Part shown: in pieces, positions 8,750 to 18,242 of the stretch
Layout of the letters: the number at the start of each line of letters is the position of its first letter
How positions within the stretch are numbered: the first letter of the stretch is position 1
Assembly (NCBI RefSeq): GCF_000170835.1
Contig: NZ_ABCP01000009.1
Location: 62,001-126,000 of the forward strand
Source of the DNA: Marinobacter algicola DG893
Lineage (GTDB): Bacteria > Pseudomonadota > Gammaproteobacteria > Pseudomonadales > Oleiphilaceae
Direction of reading: 5' to 3'
DNA: 64,000 bases
Made by a program: the position numbers and the translations under genes
Notes under the pieces: generated by a model
Told to the model about the DNA's origin: nothing
Seen by the model: only the letters and a program-made list of their open reading frames with translations
Databases searched by the model: none

Positions 8750-9496
8750 ATGGCATCCTCAACACCTGTAGTGCTCATTACCGGCGCAGCGCATCGGCTT
8801 GGCGCCCATACCGCCAGACATCTCCACCAACGCGGCTGGAACCTGGTCATTCATTACCGTTCGCGGGAGGCGGACGCAAACGCCCTTCGTGACGAGCTCA
8901 ACAGCATCCGACCGAAATCGGCGGTTGCCATCCAGGCCGATCTTGCCGCCCCGGATCAGACAGAACTGCTGGCCCGCAAGGCAGTTTCCACCTGGGGTCG
9001 ACTTGATGGCCTGGTGAACAACGCCTCGGTGTTCTACCCGAACCCTACACAGGACGCCAGCCCAGGTGACTGGGACGCGATCATGAACACCAACCTGCGG
9101 GCGCCTTTTTTTCTCGGCCAGGCCTGCCTGCCAGCGTTGAAACTGTCACAGGGCGCCATCGTGAATCTTATCGACATCTACAGCCAACGGCCGCTGGCCG
9201 ACCATCCACTATACTGCGCCAGCAAGTCCGGGCTCGCTTCACTGACCCTGTCCTGGGCGAAGGACCTGGCACCGGAGGTACGTGTAAATGGGGTTTCACC
9301 AGGCGCGATCCTTTGGCCAGAGGGTGACGCGGCGATCGACGAAGGTTACCAGCAAAGTATACTGGCCAAGACGCCCCTGGCCCGCACCGGCAAGCCGGAG
9401 GACATTGCTGGCGCCATCGCCTTCCTGCTGTGCGACGCCCCGTTTGTCACCGGCCAGATCCTCGCGGTGGATGGCGGACGCAGCCTCAATATGTAA
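8750..9496 (+). CDS. Pteridine reductase-like short-chain dehydrogenase
   Basis: This 248-residue SDR most resembles pteridine reductases (FolM/PTR1 type), which reduce dihydropteridines with NADPH. The cofactor loop reads TGAAHRLG (residues 11-18). The arginine at this place, instead of the usual GlyXGly pattern, is the pteridine reductase signature. The catalytic Tyr155 and Lys159 lie in YCASK, with NNAS at about 90-93. The frame is open upstream into cca. The ATG at 8750 is chosen because it begins directly at the conserved fold, 7 bases after the cca stop. A different SDR substrate cannot be excluded. Confidence 0.82.
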   Translation: MASSTPVVLITGAAHRLGAHTARHLHQRGWNLVIHYRSREADANALRDELNSIRPKSAVAIQADLAAPDQTELLARKAVSTWGRLDGLVNNASVFYPNPTQDASPGDWDAIMNTNLRAPFFLGQACLPALKLSQGAIVNLIDIYSQRPLADHPLYCASKSGLASLTLSWAKDLAPEVRVNGVSPGAILWPEGDAAIDEGYQQSILAKTPLARTGKPEDIAGAIAFLLCDAPFVTGQILAVDGGRSLNM

Positions 9497-9516
9497 AACC
9501 ATCGCAGTTGCCTGCT

Positions 9517-9544
9517 TTGGCCCACTCTCGCTTTCCGATACAAT
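9517..9544 (+). promoter_or_regulatory. Probable sigma-70 promoter of the thiolase gene
   Basis: TTGGCC (9517-9522) and TACAAT (9539-9544) are spaced by 16 bases, about 43 bases before the thiolase start codon. The gap between the SDR and thiolase genes has no other obvious promoter. This is a motif match only. Confidence 0.45.
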
Positions 9545-9586
9545 GAAGCCAGCTTTTAAAATCTGCGTGCAAACCGGAGAGACTCC

Positions 9587-10765
9587 ATGCGTGATGTAGT
9601 TATCGTAGCCGCCAAACGTACCGCCGTCGGCAGCTTCGGCGGCGGGCTGTCCAGCCTGAGTGCCGATAAGCTGGGCAGCGCCGTTATCAAAGCCCTGCTT
9701 GAAGAAACCGGTGTTGCTGCCGATCAGGTCAACGAAGTGGTCCTTGGCCAGGTTCTGACGGCCGGTTGCGGACAGAATCCGGCACGCCAGGCGTCCATCA
9801 ACGCCGGCATCCCCGCCTCTGTACCGGCAATGACGATCAACAAGGTATGTGGCTCGGGACTGAAGGCGGTGCACATGGCGGTCCAGGCCATTCGCTGCGG
9901 CGATGCCGAGCTGATGATTGCCGGTGGTCAGGAGAGCATGAGCCAGGCTCCCCACGTGCTGCCCAACAGCCGCAACGGCCAGCGCATGGGTAACTGGAAC
10001 ATGGTGGACACCATGATTTCCGATGGCCTTTGGGATGCCTTTAACGACTACCACATGGGCGTCACCGCAGAAAACATCGTGGAGAAGTACGGCATCACCC
10101 GTGAAGAACAGGATGAGTTTGCTGCCGCGTCCCAACAGAAGGCGGCCGCCGCGATCGACGCTGGCTACTTCGAAAGCCAGATTGTTCCCATCACTATTCC
10201 TCAGCGCAAGGGCGATCCACTGATCGTCAACACGGACGAGAACCCGCGCGCTGGCGTAACCGCGGACAGCCTGGGCAAGCTTCGTGGCGCGTTCAAAAAG
10301 GATGGAACCGTCACCGCCGGCAATGCGTCTTCCCTTAACGACGGCGCGGCGGCCGTCATCGTGTGCAGCGCCGACAAGGCCAAGGAACTTGGGCTTGAGC
10401 CTCTGGCCACTATCAGGGCTCATGCCAATGCCGGTGTCGACCCGGCCATTATGGGCACCGGCCCGATCCCTGCTAGCCAGCGCTGCCTGAAACTGGCCGG
10501 TTGGTCGGTGGACGATCTGGATCTGGTGGAAGCGAACGAAGCCTTCGCCGCCCAGGCCATTTCCGTTAATCGGGATCTGGGATGGGATACCGCGAAGGTC
10601 AATGTGAACGGTGGTGCCATCGCACTGGGCCATCCAATCGGGGCTTCCGGTTGCCGGATCCTGGTCAGCCTGCTGCACGAGATGGCTCGCCGGGATGCAA
10701 AGAAGGGGCTTGCCACCCTGTGCATTGGCGGCGGCATGGGTGTTGCCCTCGCCGTGGAGCGTTGA
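9587..10765 (+). CDS. Acetyl-CoA C-acetyltransferase (thiolase)
   Basis: This is a 392-residue biosynthetic-type thiolase that condenses two acetyl-CoA to acetoacetyl-CoA or runs the reverse reaction. All active-site motifs are present: nucleophile C88 in [19 protein letters not shown], the histidine in [10 protein letters not shown], and the second cysteine in CIGGGMGVA. Length and motifs match AtoB/PhaA. No phaB, phaC or fatty-acid oxidation partner lies next to it, so the pathway (polyhydroxyalkanoate synthesis or ketogenic degradation) cannot be assigned. A GGAGAG site precedes the ATG. Confidence 0.93.
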   Translation: MRDVVIVAAKRTAVGSFGGGLSSLSADKLGSAVIKALLEETGVAADQVNEVVLGQVLTAGCGQNPARQASINAGIPASVPAMTINKVCGSGLKAVHMAVQAIRCGDAELMIAGGQESMSQAPHVLPNSRNGQRMGNWNMVDTMISDGLWDAFNDYHMGVTAENIVEKYGITREEQDEFAAASQQKAAAAIDAGYFESQIVPITIPQRKGDPLIVNTDENPRAGVTADSLGKLRGAFKKDGTVTAGNASSLNDGAAAVIVCSADKAKELGLEPLATIRAHANAGVDPAIMGTGPIPASQRCLKLAGWSVDDLDLVEANEAFAAQAISVNRDLGWDTAKVNVNGGAIALGHPIGASGCRILVSLLHEMARRDAKKGLATLCIGGGMGVALAVER

Positions 10766-10772
10766 TCACAGG

Positions 10773-11237
10773 ATGTTGAACGTGGTGCTGTTCGAGCCGG
10801 AGATACCGCCGAATACCGGCAATATCATCCGGCTCTGCGCCAACACCGGCTGCCAGCTGCATCTGATTGAACCCCTGGGTTTTACCCTGGAAGACAAACA
10901 GATGCGCAGGGCAGGCCTGGATTACAGTGAATACGCAACGGTAACGGTACACTCCGACTACCAGGCCTTTTTGGAGAGTGAGCAACCTTCAAGGCTTTTC
11001 GGGCTGACCACCAAAGGTAGCCGCGGCTATCATGATGTCGAATACCAGAATGGTGACTATCTGATGTTCGGCCCCGAAACCCGCGGGCTGCCACAGGACA
11101 TCCGAGAGGCGATGCCGGAGCACCATCGCCTGAGAGTGCCCATGCGACCGGAAAGTCGCAGCCTTAACCTATCCAACACGGTAGCACTGGTGGTTTATGA
11201 AGCGTGGAGGCAATTTGGATTTGAAGGGTCGCAGTAA
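10773..11237 (+). CDS. trmL: TrmL, tRNA (cytidine/uridine-34 2'-O)-methyltransferase
   Basis: This 154-residue SPOUT methyltransferase matches TrmL, which methylates the ribose of the wobble base in certain leucine tRNAs. It has the N-terminal [21 protein letters not shown], the SAM-binding knot residues in [11 protein letters not shown], and the C-terminal [18 protein letters not shown]. Length fits E. coli TrmL (157). The frame is open far upstream into the thiolase gene. The ATG at 10773 is chosen because it directly precedes the conserved [11 protein letters not shown], 7 bases after the thiolase stop. Confidence 0.93.
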   Translation: MLNVVLFEPEIPPNTGNIIRLCANTGCQLHLIEPLGFTLEDKQMRRAGLDYSEYATVTVHSDYQAFLESEQPSRLFGLTTKGSRGYHDVEYQNGDYLMFGPETRGLPQDIREAMPEHHRLRVPMRPESRSLNLSNTVALVVYEAWRQFGFEGSQ

Positions 11238-11961
11238 CCCTCGCCACAGCGGATGGCCCATTATTGCCGTTTTGCTCATGCTGACTACCTGCAACGCCTG
11301 GCCCAATAATAATACGCAGGCTACCCGTGTTATCACCACGCCCTCGACAACGTCAGAAGTGTCTGTGGTCCTTGGCAAACAGATCATCAGGAAGCTCTAT
11401 GACAGCTGCGGGCTGGACATAAGATATCTGGATGTCCCGGCCGCACGGGCCGTGCTTATGGCAGAGAAAGGCCAGTCAGACGGCGAGCTTGCCCGAATCC
11501 CGATGGCCGTCAATGACAATGCTCCGTTGCTACCGCTGGCGACGCCCATCCAGGAGGCGCGCCTGGTTTCGGTGGCTCTCAACGGCAAGGCCGGCGATTC
11601 AAAGGCCTCTTTGAAGGGAAAACGGATTGGTTTCCTCAATGGCTATCGAATGATCGCGCGGGTGCTGCCCGAGGATGCGACACAGGTAGCCACCAGCGAC
11701 ACCTTTCAATTGATCGATCTGCTCGAACGAGGCCGTATCGACGTGGCACTGACCCTGGAGTGGGACGCCCTGGCCGCCAAACGCAAGAACCCAAACCTGT
11801 CCATTGGCGAGCCACTGCTGCAAGCCCCCCTCTATCACTGGGTTCATGAATCCCGAAAAGACGATATCCCTTGCCTGTCCCGGGCGCTGGAGTCCATGAA
11901 GGCATCCGGCGAGATCGACCAGATAATCAGTGACGGTATCGGGCAGGAAACCGCCCAATAA
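11215..11961 (+). CDS. Periplasmic solute-binding-like protein (SBP family 3)
   Basis: This is a roughly 248-residue exported protein with the fold of family 3 extracellular solute-binding proteins. An N-terminal hydrophobic signal ([16 protein letters not shown]) is followed by [25 protein letters not shown] and [14 protein letters not shown]. The frame has an ATG at 11197, but the TTG at 11215 is preferred because a GGAGG lies four bases before it. Either start overlaps the end of trmL. No ABC permease or ATPase is adjacent, so it may be a sensor-like or orphan protein. Ligand unknown. Confidence 0.65.
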   Translation: MDLKGRSNPRHSGWPIIAVLLMLTTCNAWPNNNTQATRVITTPSTTSEVSVVLGKQIIRKLYDSCGLDIRYLDVPAARAVLMAEKGQSDGELARIPMAVNDNAPLLPLATPIQEARLVSVALNGKAGDSKASLKGKRIGFLNGYRMIARVLPEDATQVATSDTFQLIDLLERGRIDVALTLEWDALAAKRKNPNLSIGEPLLQAPLYHWVHESRKDDIPCLSRALESMKASGEIDQIISDGIGQETAQ

Positions 11962-11997
11962 AAAACCCCGCGAACCTGAACCGTTGGCGGGGTTTTT
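11961..11997. terminator. Bidirectional terminator between the SBP gene and secB
   Basis: An 11-bp perfect stem (AAAAACCCCGC / GCGGGGTTTTT) has a 15-base loop. It has A-run and T-run flanks on both sides, so it can end both the rightward transcript and the leftward secB transcript. Confidence 0.88.
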
Positions 11998-12020
11998 CTG
12001 GCGCTTGTGACGAGAACGTA

Positions 12021-12521
12021 TCAGTGAGTCTGTTCTTCCTTCGCTTCCCCTGACGCCTCTTCCTGCTTGCGCTTCAATGCCTGTGCATAGATGGCATCAA
12101 AGTTAACCGGTGCCAGCATCAGCGCCGGGAAGCTGCCCCGGCCAACGACGCCGTCAATGGCTTCCCGTGCATAGGGGAACAGGATGTTGGGGCAATAGGC
12201 ACCCAGCATCTGGCCAAGCTGCGGGCCTTCAATACCTTTTACCAGGAACACGCCAGCCTGTTGAATCTCGACGATGTAGGCCACTTTCTCATCGACTTTC
12301 GCGGTCACAGTCAGAGACAGAACCACTTCGTACTGGTTATCGCTGATCTTGTTGTGGGAGGTGTTCAGATCCAGATTGACCTGGGGTTTCCACTGGTCCT
12401 GAAAAACCGTCGGGGAATTCGGCGACTCGAACGACAGATCCTTCACATAGATACGTTGGAGCGCAAACTGGGGTTGATTCTGGTTTTCGTTGCCTGCTGC
12501 GGCCTGCTCATTTTCAGCCAT
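12021..12521 (-). CDS. secB: SecB, protein-export chaperone
   Basis: This is SecB, the tetrameric cytosolic chaperone that keeps preproteins unfolded and delivers them to SecA. The sequence FALQRIYVKDLSFESPN at the N terminus and LLFPYAREAIDG-like NILFPYAREAIDGVVGRGSFP near the C terminus are hallmark regions. The ATG at 12521 (MAENEQ) is preferred over the one at 12536 because an AAGGA site lies at the right distance only for the inner start. It gives 166 residues. In E. coli secB is next to grxC and yibN. Here grxC is missing between secB and the rhodanese-like gene. Confidence 0.95.
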   Translation of the reverse strand: MAENEQAAAGNENQNQPQFALQRIYVKDLSFESPNSPTVFQDQWKPQVNLDLNTSHNKISDNQYEVVLSLTVTAKVDEKVAYIVEIQQAGVFLVKGIEGPQLGQMLGAYCPNILFPYAREAIDGVVGRGSFPALMLAPVNFDAIYAQALKRKQEEASGEAKEEQTH

Positions 12522-12663
12522 GTTCAATCCTTTCATTTTCGATAAGGGGCAACCAGGGCCCGTTTTTATGTCAGTGCTGCCGGAACAGTGTAATGCCTGG
12601 CTCCGCCGGCTGATGTGAAACAGTGCGACAGTTTACGGTTCAGTTCAAGGCCTGGCAGGGCTG

Positions 12664-13080
12664 TTACTTCTTCACCAACGGCAGATTGCTGCCTTTCCAG
12701 TCCGCAACGCCACCATTGAGGCGAACCACATTGGCGTAGCCTTCTGCATTCAACTGCTTGACCGCCATGGCGGAATGCTGCCCCATCTTGTCGGCTACAA
12801 TAATCTGCTTGTCTTTGAACTTCTTCAGTTCCGACGCACGACTTTTGATACTATTAAGGGGAATATTGATTGAACCGGTTATCCGGCCCTCGTTAAAATC
12901 CTTGCGATCACGGATATCGACGACGACAGCTTCGTCGCGGTTAATCAGATTCACGGCTCCCTGCGCAGAAATTTTCTTGCCGCCACGGCGAGACTCGAGC
13001 ACCAATATGGCCAGCAGGAAAGCGACAAACAGAGATACCAGAATGTAATGGTTAACCGCGAACTCGAACACCCTTTCCAT
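12664..13080 (-). CDS. Membrane-anchored rhodanese-like protein (YibN type)
   Basis: This 138-residue protein has one N-terminal membrane helix (about residues 8-25) and a rhodanese domain (about 35-138). Its position between secB and gpmI matches YibN. The rhodanese active site normally holds a cysteine (CxxGxRS). Here the loop reads VADKMGQHS, with aspartate where the cysteine should be, so sulfurtransferase activity is unlikely. The frame is open to 13122. The ATG at 13080 has an AAGGTG site and starts just before the membrane helix. A scaffolding or sensing role is possible but not shown. Confidence 0.82.
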   Translation of the reverse strand: MERVFEFAVNHYILVSLFVAFLLAILVLESRRGGKKISAQGAVNLINRDEAVVVDIRDRKDFNEGRITGSINIPLNSIKSRASELKKFKDKQIIVADKMGQHSAMAVKQLNAEGYANVVRLNGGVADWKGSNLPLVKK

Positions 13081-13241
13081 GAAAACACCTTGCTGAATAG
13101 TTTGTGGCGGGATTATACACACCCTTCCCCGAGTACAGAAGGTGACCCGACCGAAGGTGACTGCACTGGCCGGAGGGTGCGAAAATGTTTAGACTCAATG
13201 TTCGTTTTAGTAAATTTACCAAACTACCATCGGATTAAGTG

Positions 13242-14789
13242 ATGACTGCCACGCGTAAGCCTACCGCACTGATCATTCTTGATGGCTGGGGCCACCGTGA
13301 CCCGGCTGAAGACAACGCCATCAGCAACGCCAACACCCCGTGTTGGGATAAGTTATGGAAAAATCAGCCGAAAACGCTCATTAACACATCGGGTATGTTT
13401 GTCGGCCTGCCCCAGGGACAGATGGGCAACTCCGAGGTTGGACACATGAACCTGGGCGCCGGCCGGGTGGTTTATCAAAGTCTGACACGCATCGACAAAG
13501 ATGTAGAAGAAGGTAGTTTTACGGAAAATGCCGTACTTTGCACCGCCATTGATAAAGCCGTCAGCAGCAATCGCGCTGTTCACCTGATGGGCCTGCTTTC
13601 CCCCGGCGGCGTTCACAGCCATGAAGACCACGTACTCGCGGCTGCTGAAATGGCAGCCAAGCGCGGCGCCAAGGAAGTCTATATCCACGCCTTCCTCGAT
13701 GGCCGCGACATGCCCCCCCGCAGTGCAAAAGCGTCACTGGAGAAAGCTGCCGCCAAACTCAAGCACCTGGGCGTTGGCCGGGTAGCCTCCATTGTTGGCC
13801 GCTATTACGCCATGGACCGCGACAATCGCTGGGATCGCGTGGAAGAGGCCTACAACGTTATGACTCTGGGCGAAGCGGAGTTCACCTCGACTGATCCCGT
13901 GTCAGCGCTGGAGCAAGCCTACGAGCGCGGCGAAAACGACGAGTTTGTAAAGGCCACCCGCATCATCGCCGGCGGCGAAAACGAAGGCACCATCAACGAC
14001 GGCGACACCGTTATATTCATGAACTTCCGTGCCGACCGCGCCCGCGAGATGACACGCTGCTTCGTCGAAAGAGACTTCGACGGTTTTGAGCGTCGCAAGC
14101 ATCCGGAACTGGCTGACTTCGTCATGTTGACCGAGTACGCAGCCGACATTGACACCTCGTGCGCTTACCCTCCGGAGCAGCTGACCAATGGTCTGGGCGA
14201 ATATGTGTCCAACCTCGGCAAAACCCAGCTGCGAATCTCCGAAACCGAGAAATACGCTCACGTTACTTTCTTTTTTAACGGCGGCCTCGAAACACCGTTT
14301 GAAGGTGAGGACCGAATACTGGTCCCTTCCCCCAAAGTAGCGACTTACGACCTGCAACCGGAAATGAGCGCGCCCGAGGTCACTGACAAGCTGGTCGAGG
14401 CGATCAAGAGCGGGAAATACGACCTGGTGATCTGCAACTACGCCAATGGCGACATGGTGGGCCACACCGGCAAGCTGGACGCCGCCATCAAGGCGGCAGA
14501 ATGCATCGATCAGTGCGTAGCCCGCATTACCGACGCCCTGCAGGAAGTGGGCGGTGAAGCATTGATCACCGCAGACCACGGCAACTGCGAACAGATGACC
14601 GATCCCAATTCCGGCCAGGTACACACGGCTCACACCATCGGCCCCGTCCCGCTTGTCTACGTAGGCCCACGCAAGGTCAACCTCAAGGACGACGGCAGCC
14701 TCAGCGATGTGGCGCCCACCCTGCTGAGCCTGATGAGCCTGGAACAACCGGCTGAAATGACCGGGCACAGCCTGGTGGAGATCGGTTGA
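13242..14789 (+). CDS. gpmI: GpmI, cofactor-independent phosphoglycerate mutase
   Basis: This is the 515-residue manganese-dependent, 2,3-bisphosphoglycerate-independent phosphoglycerate mutase that interconverts 3- and 2-phosphoglycerate. It has the N-terminal [12 protein letters not shown] metal site, the phosphoserine motif [26 protein letters not shown], and the C-terminal metal ligands in [12 protein letters not shown] and [13 protein letters not shown]. An in-frame GTG lies directly before the ATG at 13242. The ATG is taken as the start. The gene is divergent from the YibN-like gene and runs into envC with a 2-base gap, as in E. coli. Confidence 0.96.
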   Translation: MTATRKPTALIILDGWGHRDPAEDNAISNANTPCWDKLWKNQPKTLINTSGMFVGLPQGQMGNSEVGHMNLGAGRVVYQSLTRIDKDVEEGSFTENAVLCTAIDKAVSSNRAVHLMGLLSPGGVHSHEDHVLAAAEMAAKRGAKEVYIHAFLDGRDMPPRSAKASLEKAAAKLKHLGVGRVASIVGRYYAMDRDNRWDRVEEAYNVMTLGEAEFTSTDPVSALEQAYERGENDEFVKATRIIAGGENEGTINDGDTVIFMNFRADRAREMTRCFVERDFDGFERRKHPELADFVMLTEYAADIDTSCAYPPEQLTNGLGEYVSNLGKTQLRISETEKYAHVTFFFNGGLETPFEGEDRILVPSPKVATYDLQPEMSAPEVTDKLVEAIKSGKYDLVICNYANGDMVGHTGKLDAAIKAAECIDQCVARITDALQEVGGEALITADHGNCEQMTDPNSGQVHTAHTIGPVPLVYVGPRKVNLKDDGSLSDVAPTLLSLMSLEQPAEMTGHSLVEIG

Positions 14790-14791
14790 CT

Positions 14792-15922
14792 ATGCGTCTT
14801 TGGCTGGCGTTGGCGATGCTTGCAGTCGCCACGCCAGCGCTGGCGGAGCAACAGGTCACACCTGGCCAGATAGAAGATCTCAAGGAAGAGATTGCCGATA
14901 TTGATGAGTGGCTTGCCGACGCCGAGGAAGACCGCTCCTCGCTGGAGCAACAACTCTCCGGGCTCGAACAGGATATAGGGCGGCTCACCCGCGAACGCCG
15001 CGAACTCCGCCAGAAGGCAAGGGAACAGCAACAGCGCCTGACCGAACTTGGCGAGGAAGAGGCCGAACTCACCCGCGTGCTGGAAAGCCAGCGCGATAGC
15101 CTGAAAAAACAGATTCGCGCCGCCTGGATGGAAGGCGACGCGCCTGCGGTCAAAGTCCTGCTCAACGAGATTGACCCGGACAAAATCGCCCGCACCATGA
15201 CCTACTACGAATACCTCAGCCGGGACACGATTGACCGTCTGGAGGCGTTCGCCGCAAACCTCCACCAACTGAAAGAAACCCAGAAGCAGGTCAAGGCCGG
15301 GCGGCTACGGTTGGCAGAGCTGGAGGAGAATGTCGCCGACCGCCAACAAAAGCTGAGCAGCCGTAAAAAGGAACGGGAACAAACCCTCGCTTCCCTCAAG
15401 GCCGACATCAGCAACCGACTGACCGAACGCGAAGAGCTCGAAGAGGATCGTCAGCGCCTGGAAAAACTGCTGCGAGAGGTCGAAGAGGCCATTGCCAACA
15501 TTCCCACACCGAATGAGTCAGACCCGTTCGGATCCCTCAAGAACAAGCTGCCCTGGCCCGCGGAAGGCAAGGTTGTCAGTAGCTTCGGTGACAGTTACGC
15601 CAGCGGCAAGCTCAAGCACAACGGGCTGTTGATCAACACGGCCGAGGAAGGCGACGTAAGAGCCGTTCACTATGGCCGCGTGGTGTTCGCCAACTGGTTG
15701 CGCGGATTTGGCCTGATCACCATCCTCGACCACGGCGACGGCTATATGACGCTCTACGGCCACAGCAGCAGCCTGTTCACCAGCCCTGGCGACTGGGTTG
15801 AAGCGGGTGAGGCAATTGCCCAGGCCGGCCGAACCGGCGGGACCAATGACCCCGCAGTGTATTTCGAGGTTCGCCACAACGGAAAACCGGACAATCCCCG
15901 GCGCTGGCTTGGCAATCGCTGA
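14792..15922 (+). CDS. envC: EnvC-like murein hydrolase activator
   Basis: This 376-residue periplasmic protein matches EnvC, which activates septal amidases during cell division. A signal peptide (residues 1-17, ending TPALA) leads into a long coiled coil (about 25-240, rich in Glu, Arg, Leu and Gln) and a C-terminal LytM/M23 domain. The domain is degenerate, as in EnvC: the first zinc motif reads KHNGLLI without the aspartate, and the last reads YFEVRHNG instead of HxH. It therefore regulates rather than cuts peptidoglycan. The ATG at 14792 lies two bases after gpmI. Confidence 0.9.
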   Translation: MRLWLALAMLAVATPALAEQQVTPGQIEDLKEEIADIDEWLADAEEDRSSLEQQLSGLEQDIGRLTRERRELRQKAREQQQRLTELGEEEAELTRVLESQRDSLKKQIRAAWMEGDAPAVKVLLNEIDPDKIARTMTYYEYLSRDTIDRLEAFAANLHQLKETQKQVKAGRLRLAELEENVADRQQKLSSRKKEREQTLASLKADISNRLTEREELEEDRQRLEKLLREVEEAIANIPTPNESDPFGSLKNKLPWPAEGKVVSSFGDSYASGKLKHNGLLINTAEEGDVRAVHYGRVVFANWLRGFGLITILDHGDGYMTLYGHSSSLFTSPGDWVEAGEAIAQAGRTGGTNDPAVYFEVRHNGKPDNPRRWLGNR

Positions 15923-16026
15923 ACCGGTCCAGGCGCCCCCAAAGGCTGACAAATCAGCCCGGTAACGCCATACTGTCCGGCAACACTTGGGAACAACCAG
16001 TCATCGGATTAACACAGGACATGTGA

Positions 16027-17427
16027 ATGAGACGGGTAAGAAGCCTACACCACGCCAGCACACGCGCACTCGCCCTTGCCACCTGCTTAACCGCTCTACC
16101 CGGCCTTATTCATGCCCAGGAAGCCGATGAAGACACCCGACGCCTGCTGGAAGGCATCCAGCACGGTGAGCAGGTGGAAATACAGCTACCCGATCCGGAA
16201 GAACAACTGCCACTGGACGACCTTCGCAAATTCGCCGAAGTGTTCGGTCGCATCAAAGACGCTTATGTGGAAGAAGTGGACGACCGCCAGCTCCTTGAAA
16301 GCGCGATAAAAGGCATGCTTTCGGATCTTGACCCTCATTCCACTTACCTGGCCCCAAAAGACTACGAACAGCTTGAAGAAAGTACCTCTGGCGAGTTTGG
16401 CGGTCTCGGCATCGAAGTGGGCATGGAAGATGGCTTCGTGAAAGTCATCTCGCCCATCGACGATACGCCCGCCCAGAAAGCTGGTGTGCAGGCCGGTGAT
16501 CTGATCATCAAACTGGGCGATCAGCCGGTGAAAGGCATGTCGCTTGAAGAAGCCGTCAAACTGATGCGCGGCAAGCCCGGAACCATCCTTACACTGACGA
16601 TCATACGCGAGGGAGAATCAACACCGATCGAAATCGATGTGGAACGTGACATCATCAAGGTCACCAGCATCAAATCCCGCATCATTGAGAACGGCTATGG
16701 CTACGTTCGCATAACCCAGTTCCAGGCGGATACCGGCACCCAGTTCACCAAGGCACTGGAAGCCCTGGAAAAAGAACACGGCAGTGACCTGGACGGCCTG
16801 GTGATCGATCTTCGCAACAACCCCGGCGGCATTCTTCAGGCGGCGGTCGAAGCAGCCGATGCCCTGCTGGATAGCGGCTTGATCGTCTACACGGAAGGCC
16901 GCATCCAGAGCTCGCGCCTGCGCTTCAACGCCAAACCCGGTGATGTGATGCCGGATACGCCCATTGTCGTTCTGATTAACGGCGGCTCAGCCTCTGCATC
17001 CGAAATTCTTGCGGGTGCGCTGCAGGACCACCAGCGTGCCGTGGTCATGGGCACTCAGTCGTTCGGCAAAGGCAGCGTGCAAACCGTCATCCCCCTGGAT
17101 GAAACCCACGCCATCAAGATGACCACCGCCCGCTATTACACCCCGGATGGGCGCTCCATCCAGGCCAAAGGCATCAAACCGGATATTGAAGTGAAGCCGG
17201 CGCAACTGACAGAACTCGACAGCCAGCCGTTCTTCACCGAAGCGGATCTCAGTGGCCACCTCGAAGGGCAGGACGAGGGACAACAGGAGGAAACGCAAAA
17301 GCAAGAAGACGCACAAAGCACGTCTCCGGCGAACAAAGATTTCCAGCTACGCTCTGCACTGAACCTGCTAAAAGGCCTGGGCATTCTCAACAAGCGTAAC
17401 AAGCCGGCACAGGAAAGCGCGGATTGA
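16027..17427 (+). CDS. CtpA-type carboxy-terminal processing protease (S41)
   Basis: This 466-residue S41 serine protease acts in the periplasm. A signal peptide ends near residue 28 (GLIHA). A PDZ domain (about 100-185) contains GGLGIEVG and SPIDDTPAQKAGVQAGD. The catalytic domain shows VIDLRNNPGG, the nucleophile serine region INGGSASASEI near residue 321, and the general-base lysine in FGKGSVQT near residue 347. The C-terminal tail (about 415-466) is acidic and Gln/Glu-rich. It lies between envC and yibQ, a common gammaproteobacterial arrangement, where CtpA-type proteases control cell-wall hydrolases. Confidence 0.92.
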   Translation: MRRVRSLHHASTRALALATCLTALPGLIHAQEADEDTRRLLEGIQHGEQVEIQLPDPEEQLPLDDLRKFAEVFGRIKDAYVEEVDDRQLLESAIKGMLSDLDPHSTYLAPKDYEQLEESTSGEFGGLGIEVGMEDGFVKVISPIDDTPAQKAGVQAGDLIIKLGDQPVKGMSLEEAVKLMRGKPGTILTLTIIREGESTPIEIDVERDIIKVTSIKSRIIENGYGYVRITQFQADTGTQFTKALEALEKEHGSDLDGLVIDLRNNPGGILQAAVEAADALLDSGLIVYTEGRIQSSRLRFNAKPGDVMPDTPIVVLINGGSASASEILAGALQDHQRAVVMGTQSFGKGSVQTVIPLDETHAIKMTTARYYTPDGRSIQAKGIKPDIEVKPAQLTELDSQPFFTEADLSGHLEGQDEGQQEETQKQEDAQSTSPANKDFQLRSALNLLKGLGILNKRNKPAQESAD

Positions 17428-18233
17428 AAGTTCTAGCAACACTGATTGCCGCCCTTTTGGCCTCCTTCCCGGTTGTTGCCGGGGAGCACGAGGGGCAGCT
17501 TCCCCCCACCATCGCCATCATTATTGATGACATGGGGCACAATCTGGTGGAAGGCGAACGGCTGATCGCCCTGGAACAGCCCATCACCCTGGCGTTCCTG
17601 CCTTATCGCAGGTACACCACCAGGTTGGCGGAACTCGCACACCGGAAGCATAAAGAAATCATGCTCCACGCACCGATGGCCAATACCCGCAACATCGGGC
17701 TCGGGCCCGGCGGTCTGAACCCGGACATGGATCAGAACAGCATAGCCACTACCCTACGGCGAGCGCTTCAGTCCATTCCCCATGTGCAGGGTGTAAACAA
17801 CCATATGGGTAGCCTGCTTACCCAACAACTTCAGCCGATGGACTGGGTGATGTCTGAACTCGACCACTACCCGGTCTATTTCGTGGACAGCCGTACCATC
17901 GCTTCCTCCATTGCAGGCGAAGTCGCAGCCGCTTACCGCATACCCACCCTCACCCGTGACGTCTTCCTGGATCACGAGCAAACCGAGGAATTCGTGGATC
18001 AGCAGTTCGAGCTTCTTATCAAGCGGGCAAAGGAAAACGGCAGCGCCATCGGCATTGGCCACCCTCACAAGGTAACGGTGGATTATCTTGAGAAACGCCT
18101 GCCGGAGCTCGACGAGCAAGGAATTGCCATAGCGACCGTCAGCGGAGTCTGGGCCATGAGAAATGGTAACCGGCCGATGTTTGCGGAGGGGGAAAAGCGG
18201 GCGATTCGGCCAGCGCTGGCGAAGCAGGAGTGA
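17424..18233 (+). CDS. YibQ-like divergent polysaccharide deacetylase
   Basis: This 269-residue exported protein belongs to the divergent polysaccharide deacetylase family (YibQ, DUF610). It has a signal peptide (residues 1-20, FPVVAGE) and the family motifs IAIIIDDMGHN, EIMLHAPMA, GVNNHMGS and YFVDSRT. The start is a TTG overlapping the ctpA stop (TTGA). An AGGAAA site lies seven bases before it, and the signal peptide begins directly there. Coupling to ctpA and position after envC suggest a role in envelope maintenance. The enzymatic activity of this family is not established. Confidence 0.85.
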   Translation: MKVLATLIAALLASFPVVAGEHEGQLPPTIAIIIDDMGHNLVEGERLIALEQPITLAFLPYRRYTTRLAELAHRKHKEIMLHAPMANTRNIGLGPGGLNPDMDQNSIATTLRRALQSIPHVQGVNNHMGSLLTQQLQPMDWVMSELDHYPVYFVDSRTIASSIAGEVAAAYRIPTLTRDVFLDHEQTEEFVDQQFELLIKRAKENGSAIGIGHPHKVTVDYLEKRLPELDEQGIAIATVSGVWAMRNGNRPMFAEGEKRAIRPALAKQE

Positions 18234-18242
18234 GGCCCGGCC

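Noticed and set aside
9296..10678. Long minus-strand ORF of 460 codons opposite the SDR and thiolase genes
   Set aside because: It covers two genes with intact catalytic motifs on the plus strand and shows no protein family features of its own.
13902..14768. Minus-strand ORF of 288 codons opposite gpmI
   Set aside because: Antisense shadow of gpmI with no motifs.
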